Under the pieces are notes generated by a model. That model did no database searches and was not told where the DNA came from. It was given only the letters and a program-made list of their open reading frames with translations. A program made the translations under genes and the position numbers. Shown one piece after another: positions 26,350 to 35,710 of a stretch of DNA of 46,187 nt. Source of the stretch: JACNKV01 sp964388155. GTDB lineage: Bacteria > Fidelibacterota > Marinisomatia > Marinisomatales > JACNKV01. Every line of letters starts with the position of its first letter. Position 1 is the stretch's first letter. The stretch is from contig CAYLYH010000021.1 of the NCBI GenBank assembly GCA_964388155.1, forward strand, positions 1 to 46,187, written 5' to 3'.

Positions 26350-27486
26350 TTAATCTGAAATGAATTCGCCCGGAGATTCATCGGGGTATTGGATTTCATC
26401 GTGGCAATCGGTGCAACTAGGAGTTTGAGAAAAATCCAAATCTACATGACAATCTCCACACTCATTCTCTTCATGATCTTCATCCAATATTAGTCCGGTT
26501 ATCTCATGGCTGAAGGAACCCTCTTCCCAGTGAATATGACAATTCACACAAACGGTTGAAGGTGTAACAAACGATTTTGCAGGACCGTGACAATCCTTGC
26601 AGGCGATATTTATATGATATTTATTTAACTCCCACCCCGTAGATACGGTGTGATTAAACGGCGGTTTTTCTTTATCGTCGTGGCAAAAATTACAATTTTC
26701 TTCCTCTTGGTGACAACTGCAGCACGTTTTGGTGTGTTCAATTTCTTTATGTTCATGACCGGCTTCATGACATCTGCAGCAACTATCTCCTTTATGACAA
26801 TCCACACATTGCAGACCAAAAATATCCACGTGATCTGCATGGTGAAACGTAACGATAGATCCACTTTCTACATGGGTGTTGTACACATATTTGTCCTCGG
26901 CTTCAATGAGCGGATGCGGGACACCAACGATATCAGTTTTATCTATGGTTGAAACCAGTCCGGTAGTATCCGCCAGTACAACATGACACATATCGCAGCT
27001 ATCATCATGATTCCATTCACGATGGCAATTTAAACACTGACGATGGTAAGCACCTTTCAGAGAAGGTTGTCGTAAATCACCTGACATATTTCCGACTTCG
27101 TGACATGTTCGGCAAGAGGGAACTTTTTCATCAATCTCGGAATAATGGTGGCAAATCGCACATCCACCTGACATTTCCGCCATTGATGCATGTAAATAAT
27201 GCGCAAATACTACCGGACCGTAAATATTAACTAATTGATCAAGAATAACAATCTCCGTCCCCTCATCAATGGAGTGTTCACCGGAGAATCTACCCGAATG
27301 GCGAGGACAGGGTTCGAGGCATGGATTTTCTTTTACCGGGTTATTACATACATGACACGTTTGGCAATACATACTGATTTTTAATGTGTCGTGATCCATT
27401 GGATGAAATTTATCTGTAAGTTGACTTCTCAATGACATAGGAAAAAGAAGCATCAATGGTAAAACTGAATAAAATATTTTATGCAT
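26350..27486 (-). CDS. Exported 13-heme c-type cytochrome
   Basis: 378 residues with a signal peptide (about residues 1-21) and 13 CXXCH heme-binding motifs, starting with CQTCH and ending with CTDCH, including CCRCH and CCSCH. Extra histidines (for example FAHYLHA, FHHADHVD, PFNHTVS) can serve as distal ligands. It ends an operon of MarR, Fe-S protein and NrfD-like protein, its ATG overlapping the nrfD-like stop by 8 nt. That arrangement resembles quinol:cytochrome complexes (Cbc, Hme or Qrc types), in which the NrfD protein touches quinone and the cytochrome receives or delivers electrons in the periplasm. Exact partner unknown. Confidence 0.9.
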   Translation of the reverse strand: MHKIFYSVLPLMLLFPMSLRSQLTDKFHPMDHDTLKISMYCQTCHVCNNPVKENPCLEPCPRHSGRFSGEHSIDEGTEIVILDQLVNIYGPVVFAHYLHASMAEMSGGCAICHHYSEIDEKVPSCRTCHEVGNMSGDLRQPSLKGAYHRQCLNCHREWNHDDSCDMCHVVLADTTGLVSTIDKTDIVGVPHPLIEAEDKYVYNTHVESGSIVTFHHADHVDIFGLQCVDCHKGDSCCRCHEAGHEHKEIEHTKTCCSCHQEEENCNFCHDDKEKPPFNHTVSTGWELNKYHINIACKDCHGPAKSFVTPSTVCVNCHIHWEEGSFSHEITGLILDEDHEENECGDCHVDLDFSQTPSCTDCHDEIQYPDESPGEFISD

Positions 27487-28696
27487 TTACGGGTTCCTCC
27501 AAGTGATCAATAACCGGCAGGTTCAATACAATAAACCGATAGACCAGAATCAGTAGTGAAATTAATCCAATGGTAACGGCAAATTCAGTCCAAGCCGGAG
27601 TATAATAATAATCTGCATAAACTGGTTTATATCCGACAATAAACACATTATAGCGGTTTATCGCCACGCCGATTACTGTCATTAATGCTCCTGAAAATAA
27701 ATATATCGGTTTTGAGCGTAAACGGCGACGAGTAAAAATAATTACTGGAATGATTACACCAATGATCATTTCTACCCAAAACGCCCAACATTCCACAGAG
27801 TTATCAATAAGGTACACATAAGCTCCCCTATTTATAATATCTAACACTTTAGCAGATAAATATACCCACAGTAAAAAAGGAACATACTTGGCAAGTTCAG
27901 ATAACACATTTACTTCTGACTTAAGTTTGAAACTACGTGCAGATATCATAGATTCGACAATCACCATAGGGAAACCTACTGCAAACGCAGATAAAAGAAA
28001 TAATAAGGGCAATATCGGTGTATGCCATAAGGGATGAAGTTTCGTTGTTGCAATTGCCATCATCGTCCCTAGCGATGATTGATGCATACATGAAAGCACC
28101 ACGCCCATGATAATGAAAAACCACATAGTTTTTGATAATATTTTATCTAAAAACCTGATAAACCATTTTGTAAATTTATTCAGTCGTGAAAAAACACCGG
28201 GTAGATTCACCTTCTCTTTAAAGCGTTCAATCACGATAGGGATAAATTCAATATAAAGTACAATGAGATACGTCATAACGCACATTCCGACTTCAAACAG
28301 TGCTGAATTCCCTTGCCACATAGATGGTAGAAGCGGATGCCAGATATTGTAGTAACGTCCTAAATCCACCAGCAGTCCCAGAGCCACAAACGTATATCCT
28401 AACATGGCGGTTAGCAAAGCCGGTCTCGCAATAAAATGATATTTTTTCACATTCAATACATGAACCAGAAATGCTGTTGTAAATCCACCGGCAGCAAGAG
28501 CTACTCCGGTGGCAACATCAATTGGAATCCATAATCCCCATGGATATTGATCGTTTAAATTTGTCGTTGCATCTAAACCAAAGACAAACCGCACCAAGGC
28601 AATGAATAATCCAAAACCTGCAAACGCAATTAATATCCATGTTCCACGCGAAAGAAATTTTGGTCGGTTATCGATGGTCAGTACAGGTTTATTCAT
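27479..28696 (-). CDS. NrfD/HybB-family quinone-reactive membrane protein
   Basis: About 405 residues with ten hydrophobic segments, lacking cofactor motifs, as expected for NrfD/PsrC/HybB integral subunits that bind (mena)quinone. Marks: DQYPWGLWIPIDVATGVALAAGGF near residue 50, a HPLLPSMWQGNSALFEVGMC region and LSCMHQSSLGTMM. I take ATG 28696 as start (overlapping the Fe-S gene's TAA by 8 nt) rather than the frame's 28720, which overlaps more deeply. It couples the Fe-S protein and the 13-heme cytochrome to the quinone pool. Confidence 0.92.
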   Translation of the reverse strand: MNKPVLTIDNRPKFLSRGTWILIAFAGFGLFIALVRFVFGLDATTNLNDQYPWGLWIPIDVATGVALAAGGFTTAFLVHVLNVKKYHFIARPALLTAMLGYTFVALGLLVDLGRYYNIWHPLLPSMWQGNSALFEVGMCVMTYLIVLYIEFIPIVIERFKEKVNLPGVFSRLNKFTKWFIRFLDKILSKTMWFFIIMGVVLSCMHQSSLGTMMAIATTKLHPLWHTPILPLLFLLSAFAVGFPMVIVESMISARSFKLKSEVNVLSELAKYVPFLLWVYLSAKVLDIINRGAYVYLIDNSVECWAFWVEMIIGVIIPVIIFTRRRLRSKPIYLFSGALMTVIGVAINRYNVFIVGYKPVYADYYYTPAWTEFAVTIGLISLLILVYRFIVLNLPVIDHLEEPVNA

Positions 28697-29609
28697 CTGA
28701 CTGTCCTTTCCGATTTGCACGCATTAACAATCCGACCAATCCAAATAAAAGAATGGGACCAGTGAATCCTTTGAAAATCCCATGCTGGATAGATTCAGTT
28801 AATTCAGGCGGAGCCTCGTTTGGTAAGACCGGAAACCCAATTTCTGAAAAAGGTGTATTGGATATATAAACCCATGAAGTTCCACCTACCTCATATTCTC
28901 CATAAACATGATCAATATATCTTTCAGGATTTTTTCGAATACGTTCATGAGCAACCTCCAGCAAATCTGCTCGCTTACCAAATACAATTGCCTGCCGTGG
29001 GCAAATCTCTACGCAGGCGGGTATTTTTCCCACGCTGACTGCTTTTTCGAAACACATACTACATTTCATAACGCGTGGTGTCAGTGTATCCTCATATTCG
29101 TAAGCCGGGACTTGAAAAGGACATGCAACCATGCAGTAACGACAGCCGATGCATTTCCAAGCATCATAGGTAACCGCGCCTGATGGTTGTTTTTCCAAAG
29201 CTCCAACGATGCACGCAGACACGCAAGCCGGATGTTCACAATGCATGCATTGGACTTTTACATCCAAAGGATTAGCATCAATTCCTTTTTCATCATATCT
29301 GTTTACTACGGTGAATTGAGATGAAGACGGTCTTCTAAATTTTTCAAAAACTGATGTGTCATCATAAGCATCTATCTGGTCATGAGGTAGGTTATTGATT
29401 TCTCCACACGCCCATTCGCATTTACGACATCCTATACAAAGAGTTAGGTCAGACAAAACACCGATACGATTCTCATCTAATTCCGGCTTTGCTTGTAGTC
29501 TCTTTACACCCGCAAGGGAAAGCGTACAAACACCCATTGTTTTTAAGAAATCTCTGCGATGAAATGTTTTTTTCGGTTTTTTGGTGGGTTTCAGATTTTT
29601 TGTATTCAA
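28689..29609 (-). CDS. TAT-exported four-cluster ferredoxin, HybA-like
   Basis: 306 residues. The N-terminus has a twin-arginine signal (HRRDFLKTMG, arginines 18-19), so the folded protein goes to the periplasm. Four cysteine groups follow: CIGCRKCEWAC, CMHCEHPACVSAC, CIGCRYCMVACP and CSMCFEKAVSVGKIPACVEICP in parts, enough for four [4Fe-4S] centres. A C-terminal hydrophobic helix (about 275-297) anchors it to the membrane, as in HybA. It is the electron wire between the NrfD protein and its cytochrome. It begins 21 nt after the MarR-type gene. Confidence 0.93.
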   Translation of the reverse strand: MNTKNLKPTKKPKKTFHRRDFLKTMGVCTLSLAGVKRLQAKPELDENRIGVLSDLTLCIGCRKCEWACGEINNLPHDQIDAYDDTSVFEKFRRPSSSQFTVVNRYDEKGIDANPLDVKVQCMHCEHPACVSACIVGALEKQPSGAVTYDAWKCIGCRYCMVACPFQVPAYEYEDTLTPRVMKCSMCFEKAVSVGKIPACVEICPRQAIVFGKRADLLEVAHERIRKNPERYIDHVYGEYEVGGTSWVYISNTPFSEIGFPVLPNEAPPELTESIQHGIFKGFTGPILLFGLVGLLMRANRKGQSDE

Positions 29610-29630
29610 TTTTATTTCTTTCTTAAAGAT

Positions 29631-30185
29631 TTACATAATGACTATATTTTTTCTTTTTTTCGATCTGCACAATCCTTTACATTGTTTAATTATGCACTCT
29701 TCCCCACACAATCCATCACAGAGCATACATATCATATCCAAATTTTCTTTAGGGTCGATACTGTTACGAATGTATTTCCTCATCAAATAAAGGAAGTTCT
29801 GTTTTTCTTTTTCAGAAAATGCCGACAGGGCTTTTGTTTGATAGAAGTCTTTCGTTTTTTTATAATCTGATACAATATTTTTTCCTGTTGCTGTAATTGA
29901 GATAACTGAAATGCGTCTGTCACATTTTTTACTACGTCTGTTGACTAATTTGAATTGCACCAGTTTATCTATATTTTTTCCTATTGCAGCATTACTTACT
30001 TTTAATATTTTCGCAAATTCGCTCAGCGTCTGTGGACCTGAAACTGAAAGTATGGAAAGGATGATAAAATGGTTACGTGATAAGGGTAGATTGGTAGTTT
30101 CAGAACGATAATTCTCTTCGCAAACCGAATGATACAGCTGGGTGAGAATCCAAATATTTTCTGAAAGTTTCTTATCGATGGTCAT
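29631..30185 (-). CDS. MarR-family regulator with cysteine-rich tail
   Basis: 184 residues: winged helix with LSRNHFIILSILSVSGPQTL, recognition helix segment KVSNAAIGKNIDKLV, and the wing KKCDRRISVISIT. After the MarR fold comes a tail with six cysteines (153, 156, 160, 164, 169, 173), spacing C-x2-C-x3-C-x3-C-x4-C-x3-C, which ordinary MarR proteins lack and which could hold an Fe-S cluster or metal, or act as a thiol switch. It is the first gene of the Fe-S/NrfD/cytochrome operon and has a palindrome just upstream, suggesting redox-responsive autoregulation of the operon. Confidence 0.88.
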   Translation of the reverse strand: MTIDKKLSENIWILTQLYHSVCEENYRSETTNLPLSRNHFIILSILSVSGPQTLSEFAKILKVSNAAIGKNIDKLVQFKLVNRRSKKCDRRISVISITATGKNIVSDYKKTKDFYQTKALSAFSEKEKQNFLYLMRKYIRNSIDPKENLDMICMLCDGLCGEECIIKQCKGLCRSKKRKNIVIM

Positions 30186-30202
30186 AACATTAAACTAAGT
30201 TG

Positions 30203-30223
30203 ATATTAAACCTAGTTTAATAT
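30203..30223 (-). promoter_or_regulatory. Candidate MarR operator
   Basis: Perfect inverted repeat ATATTAAAC, spacer CTA, GTTTAATAT, starting 18 nt upstream of the MarR-type ATG. A second half-like site ATTAAACTA lies at 30189-30197. Position and symmetry suit autorepression. Confidence 0.6.
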
Positions 30224-30270
30224 TACATAATTATATAATATTCCACCAAGCAAAAAATACTCTATACAAA

Positions 30271-30300
30271 TAAAAAGCCCCGAAGAATCGGAGCTTTTTA
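30271..30300 (-). terminator. Terminator of the Rrf2-type gene
   Basis: Hairpin TAAAAAGC...GCTTTTTA with CCGA/TCGG inner stem and an AGAA loop, 24 nt after the Rrf2-type stop. A/T flanks give a U-run on the minus transcript; it may also work on the other strand. Confidence 0.75.
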
Positions 30301-30323
30301 TTGATAATATTCAGTTATTATTG

Positions 30324-30722
30324 TTAATCTACAATTCTTGCCAAATCAGCAATCGTTTCTTTTTCAAACGGTGAACGGCACCATGTTCGATATTCTTTAC
30401 AGACGTTACACGGATCTTTTCGTGAGCAATCTTTATACCCCATGATACACCGACACGGATTATCGGCATAACCATCCACGGCCTCAATAACATCTCTGAC
30501 AACAATATTTTCCGGTTTATCTAAAAGACGTATGCCACCGCCTCTTCCTTTCTTCCCTTCTAATATCCGATGTTTCACTAACACATTTACTATTTTGGAA
30601 AGAAATGCCTGAGAGATATGGATATGTTCCGCTATTTCACTTATCAGCACATATTCATTTTCATCTTTCTCAGAAAGATAAACTAACGCCTGTAATCCGT
30701 ATTGAATCGGTTTGGTGTACAT
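30324..30722 (-). CDS. Rrf2-family regulator
   Basis: 132 residues with the Rrf2 winged helix: YGLQALVYLSEKDE, then ISEIAEHIHISQAFLSKIVNVL as the helix-turn-helix in parts, GRGGGIRL wing and the linker helix VVRDVIEAVDG. Six cysteines (90, 92, 99, 105, 108, 115) fall where IscR, NsrR and RsrR bind Fe-S clusters, though the spacing C-x-C-x6-C-x5-C-x2-C-x6-C is richer than the usual three. Probably senses oxygen, NO or iron-sulfur state. It is monocistronic, between the MarR operon and the repeat array ahead of the cytochrome-b fusions. Confidence 0.92.
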   Translation of the reverse strand: MYTKPIQYGLQALVYLSEKDENEYVLISEIAEHIHISQAFLSKIVNVLVKHRILEGKKGRGGGIRLLDKPENIVVRDVIEAVDGYADNPCRCIMGYKDCSRKDPCNVCKEYRTWCRSPFEKETIADLARIVD

Positions 30723-30749
30723 AATTTCCTCCGTGAGTTAATAGTTATT

Positions 30750-30964
30750 GCCTGCCCGCCGTATTTTTTGGAGGGCCTGCCCGCCGTATTTTTTGGAGGG
30801 CCTGCCCGCCGNNNNNNNNNNNNNNNNNNNNNNNNNNNNNNNNNNNNNNNNNNNNNNNNNNNNNNNNNNNNNNNNNNNNNNNNNNNNNNNNNNNNNNNNN
30901 NNNNNNNNNNNTTTTGGAGGGCCTGCCCGCCGGTATTTTGGAGGGCCTGCCCGCCCTGGCGGGG
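30750..30964. repeat. 25-bp tandem repeat array spanning a scaffold gap
   Basis: Unit GCCTGCCCGCC + GTATTTTTTGGAGG repeats with exact 25-nt period at 30750, 30775 and 30800, then 100 N (30812-30911), then two more units of about 24 nt (30921, 30945) ending in CTGGCGGGG. The gap is most simply a collapsed or unresolved part of the array, so the real copy number is unknown. The 355-nt interval 30723-31077 has no gene. Confidence 0.85.
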
Positions 30965-30984
30965 TGAATAGTAAGAAGTGAGTG

Positions 30985-31043
30985 GTTTGTGATTTTGGTC
31001 ATTGTGATTTATTTGGAATTTGTATTTTGAATTTTGTCATTTC
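30985..31043. repeat. Single arm of the GTGATTT/GGAATTTG dispersed repeat
   Basis: GTTTGTGATTTTGG followed by ATTGTGATTTATTTGG and AATTTGTATTTTG resembles the arms at 38605-38668 and 39640-39695. Only one orientation is found here, so it is a half copy. Confidence 0.5.
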
Positions 31044-31077
31044 AAATCCTCTTCTCCCTTTCTCCATTTCTCCTCTT

Positions 31078-33111
31078 CTACCCCTCTTCTCCATTGTCAG
31101 AATCATATCGTCTTTCCTGTTCGCGTTTTACTGAACGCCAGGTAACATCTGATGCTGTCATCGTCTTTTCAAGTTCCTGTTTAATAAGTTCAGATTCTTC
31201 ACGTTTGGCTTCTTCCAAATGACCGGGATGTTCATGTTCATACATTTTCTCCGGCATCCGTCCGGTCAGCCAACTTGGGTTCATCGGATAGACCCCGGGA
31301 TGGAAGAAAACAGAATAAAAATGCCAGATAAAGATCGCCAGTGTTGCCAACCATGCTTCATAAAAGTGAACGACTAATGCAACATCCAAGAAACCTTTTG
31401 GCAAATACTGTACCCACCAGTTATCGTACCAAAGTAAAAATCCTGTAACGACCATGACGACCGTTCCCCATACCAATGCCCAGTATTCGGCTTTTTCTAC
31501 ATACCCAAAACGACCATATCTTGGCGAAGAGTCCGCCCGTCCTAAATTATACATTATCTGTTGCCAAAATTGTTTGAGATCTACCAGATTAGGCATCATA
31601 TCTTTGATAAACTGGCGACCGCGTTTGGTTAAGGTGATAAATGCTGTATGCCAGAGAATTGAGATAATGTAAATAATTGCAGAGGTTCTGTGGATAAAAC
31701 CACGCAGTTCAAATCCTCCATCCCATCCAAAGAAAAATTGGGCAACCCAACTTTCGCTGTATCGCAAGGCAAACCCTGTTAAGACCAATAAAATGAAGCT
31801 CACCATCAAAAAAGCATGTTGCCATACCTCGTGGTTCCGCATCCGGCGTACTTGCGGTTTTGCAGTCAGAACTAACCGAAGATGACGAATAATATCTATC
31901 AACCAATGCAATACCATAGCACCGATGATGACAATAATTGCCAAGATATATATTTGAGCAACAATGTCAGCCGCAGTCGTGTGCATTCCGCTTTCGCCAA
32001 CACCGTGAATCGGTGTGGTCGCCATACTTTCTGAAATTCCTGGGTGACAGTCACCACAAGTTTGCTTAAGATTTGCAGAGTTAACCGTTGAGGACGAATC
32101 ATCACTGGGCAGAATTCTGTGAGCGCCATGGCAAGATGCACAGTTCGCCACTTTTGAATCTCCGGCTTTACTTTTTAGCCCATGATAAGAATCGATAAAG
32201 GTTGTAAGCCTGCCGGTGGCCAATCCGTATTTTTCATTAAGTGAAGCAGATTCATGGCAAGGGGCACAGGTTTCTTCCGCTACTAATGTCGGAGATACCG
32301 GAGAGTGCGGATCACCGGGGGAAATAATCCCGTGTTCACCGTGACAGTCTGTGCAAGTTGGAGAATCCATCTGCCCTCTTGCGACTAATTTTCCATGAAT
32401 ACCCTCTTTATAATCCTGTTCAACACCTTTATGACATTCGCCACAAGTGGTGGCGATATTATATTTATTGATTGCTGATTCAGGATGCCCGGGAGATAAT
32501 ATTTTATGGGCGGTTCCGCCCGTTGAATGGCAGTCATTACACGTAGCAGCGACATAAATACCACCCTTCGCCGCCATACCGTGAACGCTGTGTTCGTATA
32601 CATCCACCGGATGATCATAAACCATCTCGTATTTCTTTATGATATCCAAATTTTCATGGCAGAATCCGCACGTATTCGGAAGGTTGATTGGATGTGTTTT
32701 GGACAATTTAACAGTGGAAGGTAAAATATCATGATCTCCATGACAATCCATGCACTGAGGCATATCTCCGCATTCACCCACCGCCATTCGCCCGTGTGCC
32801 TTATATTCATCTGATGCATCATCATGGCAATTTCGGCAACCTTCGCACCCAACATAAAAATCGGATTCTGTGTGTGGAACCATATCTTTATCCTGATGGC
32901 AGTCAAGACATTCAAATCCCTCGTGGATAGAATTAGAAATATCTTCACCGATCACTGAGTTGTGTTTGCCGGTTTCGTGGCAATCGATACACGCATCGCT
33001 TTCAACGTACTCAACATCTGCCTGCTGGGCTAAAGCTACGGATAATAGCATTCCTGTAATGTATAATACAGGTTTTGTAAATCGCAAATATATTAAGGTG
33101 TTATTTTTCAT
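31078..33111 (-). CDS. CbcL-like fusion: 11-heme cytochrome c with C-terminal cytochrome b
   Basis: 677 residues. After a signal peptide come 11 CXXCH motifs over about residues 38-365 (CIDCH first, CGDCH last). The C-terminal part has about five membrane segments with histidines typical of the FdnI/HydC/cytochrome b561 group: VLHWLIDIIRHLR, FIHRTSAIIYIISILWHTAF, and VVHFYEAWLATLAIFIWHFY. In Geobacter, CbcL joins a multiheme c domain to such a b domain and passes quinol electrons to the periplasm for metal reduction; that role is inferred here by architecture. It follows the 17-heme paralogue by 28 nt, so both are likely co-transcribed. Confidence 0.9.
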   Translation of the reverse strand: MKNNTLIYLRFTKPVLYITGMLLSVALAQQADVEYVESDACIDCHETGKHNSVIGEDISNSIHEGFECLDCHQDKDMVPHTESDFYVGCEGCRNCHDDASDEYKAHGRMAVGECGDMPQCMDCHGDHDILPSTVKLSKTHPINLPNTCGFCHENLDIIKKYEMVYDHPVDVYEHSVHGMAAKGGIYVAATCNDCHSTGGTAHKILSPGHPESAINKYNIATTCGECHKGVEQDYKEGIHGKLVARGQMDSPTCTDCHGEHGIISPGDPHSPVSPTLVAEETCAPCHESASLNEKYGLATGRLTTFIDSYHGLKSKAGDSKVANCASCHGAHRILPSDDSSSTVNSANLKQTCGDCHPGISESMATTPIHGVGESGMHTTAADIVAQIYILAIIVIIGAMVLHWLIDIIRHLRLVLTAKPQVRRMRNHEVWQHAFLMVSFILLVLTGFALRYSESWVAQFFFGWDGGFELRGFIHRTSAIIYIISILWHTAFITLTKRGRQFIKDMMPNLVDLKQFWQQIMYNLGRADSSPRYGRFGYVEKAEYWALVWGTVVMVVTGFLLWYDNWWVQYLPKGFLDVALVVHFYEAWLATLAIFIWHFYSVFFHPGVYPMNPSWLTGRMPEKMYEHEHPGHLEEAKREESELIKQELEKTMTASDVTWRSVKREQERRYDSDNGEEG

Positions 33112-33139
33112 GATTATCTCCTACTTTGTTATTTAGGAA

Positions 33140-35653
33140 TTAGGTAAATGTACCGACCAGTATAAGGACCAATAAAGTCAATCCGATGAATAGGAATGTG
33201 TAACCAACCACTTTCAGTAGCCTATGCTTCCACAGTTTTTGCGGTTCGGTTAACAACTCTTTGTATTCCTTTTCAGAGGTAGCTTCCATTTGCAACGGCC
33301 GCTCATCTTCAAAAGTTTCTTCCGTAATATGTCCGGAAAAGATTACGTCATCCATCGGGAACGCTCCCGGTCTCAAATGTGTATTAAAGAAGTGTACGGT
33401 AAAGATAAATGCCGTTGCTAATAACGCTTCTTCAGAGTGGATAATGTGTGCGGCATTGATCAGCCAGCCGGGGAATATTCGTGTAAATATCTCCGGGAAC
33501 CAAAGTGTAATACCGGAAAAGCCGATAGCAAACATTCCCCAAAAAACGGCAAAGTAATCAAATTTTTCCCAGTATGTCCAACGGCCGAATTTTGGTTCAT
33601 CGCTACGTGCCCCAATGAAATATGCGATATGATGGACAAAGTCCTTCACATCTTGCCAATTAGGGACAAGACTATCCGGCCCCCAGAACAACCCTTTTTC
33701 TTTCTTTCCGATGGCTTTGTACGCCAACATACTGAGGTGGATGATAAACACGGCTGCCATTGTTACTGCAGCCGTTCGGTGGGCAAGTGCAGCCGTTCTG
33801 AAACCGATGACGTTATGCACCAACCAATTCGCCATGACAGAGTGACTATATTTTAAGGGAAGCCCCGTTCCGGCTAGTGTTAAAAACGCACCTGCCATAC
33901 CAATATGCAGTAATCGACTCGTTCGTGTAAACCTTTTTATACGTTTATTAGATTTTGTGGGTCGATGAAATGGACCTTCAATTATTCGCTTGATCAGCAA
34001 TCTTATCAGCCAAAGGATGGTATGTCCTCCGAATACCGATAACGTCCCGATCAATAACCAAATCATAAATACATGGATGCCATGCAAAATGGGATTTTGC
34101 TCCTCCATCATCGGAGTATAATGCTCCAAATACTGGACAAAGTTCAAATTCACTTCTTCATGACATTGACTGCATGTTTCAATAATTCGCTGCTGCCCGG
34201 TTGTAGATTCAGGATGATCGCTCGGTAAAATAGAGTGATTATCATGGCAGGAAACACAGGTAGCAAAATCATCTCCCTGATAACCAAGTTGGTAATTTTG
34301 TCCGTGATAAGAGCTGTTATATCCTTCCAATACATGCGAATTCAATTGGAAACGCATGGTCACTTCGCGATTATCATGGCAACTGGCACAAAGTGTAATT
34401 TCAGACTGTCCGAAAAACTCCTCATCTGCTTTCTGAATTCTCTGACTGTCATGACAATCTATACAAGACGGAGCTTCTTCATGTCCTTTTTGGCGTGAAA
34501 TAAAGTGGGTGGACTTTTCATATTCTGCCTGCTGGTCAGGATGACAGTCATCACAAGATTTTTCCAATGCACTGTCACTGGCATGTTCCGGTGCCATGTA
34601 ATGATAGGTGTGGCAGTCTCCGCAGTTTGAAGCTTCTCCTTGTTCGATCTTCGTTATTTCTTCACGATGAATGGCACCATGCGCTTCATTCTCTCCCGTA
34701 ATCAGTGTACCGGTGTGACACTTCAAACAGACTTTATCCAGTTCAATATCAAAAATACTGGTTTTTGTGCCTCCAACCATTTTTGTCTCATGCCCGGTGT
34801 GGCAGACAACACAGGTAATCATGACCGGATCATGGTCATTTTCTTTGGGTGTGTGTACAGATTCCTGGTATCCTTCATGGCAGTTTAGACACACAACATC
34901 AAGTTTATCGACAGAGACTAAACTGTTTGGATCACGTGGTGAAAGCACACCATGTTTCTCATGACAGTTTGAACAGACCGGTGCTTTCAGATTACCTTTT
35001 TCTAATTGTTCATAATGTCCGCTCAGAAAATAATTCTCTACATTTTCTTTATGACAACTACGACAGTTCTCGGCAAGATGGAGTTTCCAACCGTGAGGTG
35101 TGTAATCTTCCCGCTCAAGTTTGTTGTGCGGAGAATGGCAAGATACACAGGTGACATCGGCGGTTTGTGATTCCTCATGCCAGTGGGCAGAATGCAGAAA
35201 ATCATCCAAAATTTCGTTGTGACACACCCCGCAAACTTGGCGAGGCTGCCCCTGCCATTTGATTTTATGATTCCCGTGGCAATCACTGCAGCGGGGTATA
35301 TTTCCATACCCTTTCGCAACTAACGGACTGTGAAATCCATCTACAAATTCTTCTAATACGTCATCATGGCAGCTTCCGCAATCCGGCAAAGCTAACGGAG
35401 TATCATGCGGAAAATCATCATCTTCCAGTCCGTCCAAAGCTTCGTGACAGTCTACACACTCAAAACCCTCGTGTGGCGTATCGGCAAAATCGTCTTCTGA
35501 AACATAGAGAGAGTGAGTAACCCCGTGACGTAGAATGGAAAGATCGTCATCGTCTTCATCGCCATGGCATTCAAGACATGTTTCCATATCTTGAGCATTG
35601 AGTGTAATTGCTGCGAAGAGGACTAATAGTCCCCATATCCATTTTTTAGTCAT
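33140..35653 (-). CDS. CbcL-like fusion: 17-heme cytochrome c with C-terminal cytochrome b
   Basis: 837 residues, with a signal peptide (MTKKWIWGLLVLFAAITLNA), 17 CXXCH motifs between about residues 27 and 505 (CLECH first, CSQCH last) and a b-type membrane domain. That domain has LLHIGMAGAFLTLAGTGLPL, ALAHRTAAVTMAAVFIIHLS and IIHSEEALLATAFIFTVHFF, where the histidines suit two b hemes. The paralogue downstream shares the YGRFGYVEKAEYWA / FGRWTYWEKFDYFA region. Nine hemes are described for Geobacter CbcL, so 17 is unusually many for this architecture. Probable inner-membrane quinol oxidase handing electrons to periplasmic cytochromes. Confidence 0.9.
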   Translation of the reverse strand: MTKKWIWGLLVLFAAITLNAQDMETCLECHGDEDDDDLSILRHGVTHSLYVSEDDFADTPHEGFECVDCHEALDGLEDDDFPHDTPLALPDCGSCHDDVLEEFVDGFHSPLVAKGYGNIPRCSDCHGNHKIKWQGQPRQVCGVCHNEILDDFLHSAHWHEESQTADVTCVSCHSPHNKLEREDYTPHGWKLHLAENCRSCHKENVENYFLSGHYEQLEKGNLKAPVCSNCHEKHGVLSPRDPNSLVSVDKLDVVCLNCHEGYQESVHTPKENDHDPVMITCVVCHTGHETKMVGGTKTSIFDIELDKVCLKCHTGTLITGENEAHGAIHREEITKIEQGEASNCGDCHTYHYMAPEHASDSALEKSCDDCHPDQQAEYEKSTHFISRQKGHEEAPSCIDCHDSQRIQKADEEFFGQSEITLCASCHDNREVTMRFQLNSHVLEGYNSSYHGQNYQLGYQGDDFATCVSCHDNHSILPSDHPESTTGQQRIIETCSQCHEEVNLNFVQYLEHYTPMMEEQNPILHGIHVFMIWLLIGTLSVFGGHTILWLIRLLIKRIIEGPFHRPTKSNKRIKRFTRTSRLLHIGMAGAFLTLAGTGLPLKYSHSVMANWLVHNVIGFRTAALAHRTAAVTMAAVFIIHLSMLAYKAIGKKEKGLFWGPDSLVPNWQDVKDFVHHIAYFIGARSDEPKFGRWTYWEKFDYFAVFWGMFAIGFSGITLWFPEIFTRIFPGWLINAAHIIHSEEALLATAFIFTVHFFNTHLRPGAFPMDDVIFSGHITEETFEDERPLQMEATSEKEYKELLTEPQKLWKHRLLKVVGYTFLFIGLTLLVLILVGTFT

Positions 35654-35710
35654 GATTTAAGGTTGAGGTTGAGGAGGAGATTAAGGATTAATCTTTTTTT
35701 GGACTGCATT

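Noticed and set aside
30750..30964. CRISPR array
   Set aside because: The 25-nt units repeat wholly, without variable spacers, and there are no cas genes.
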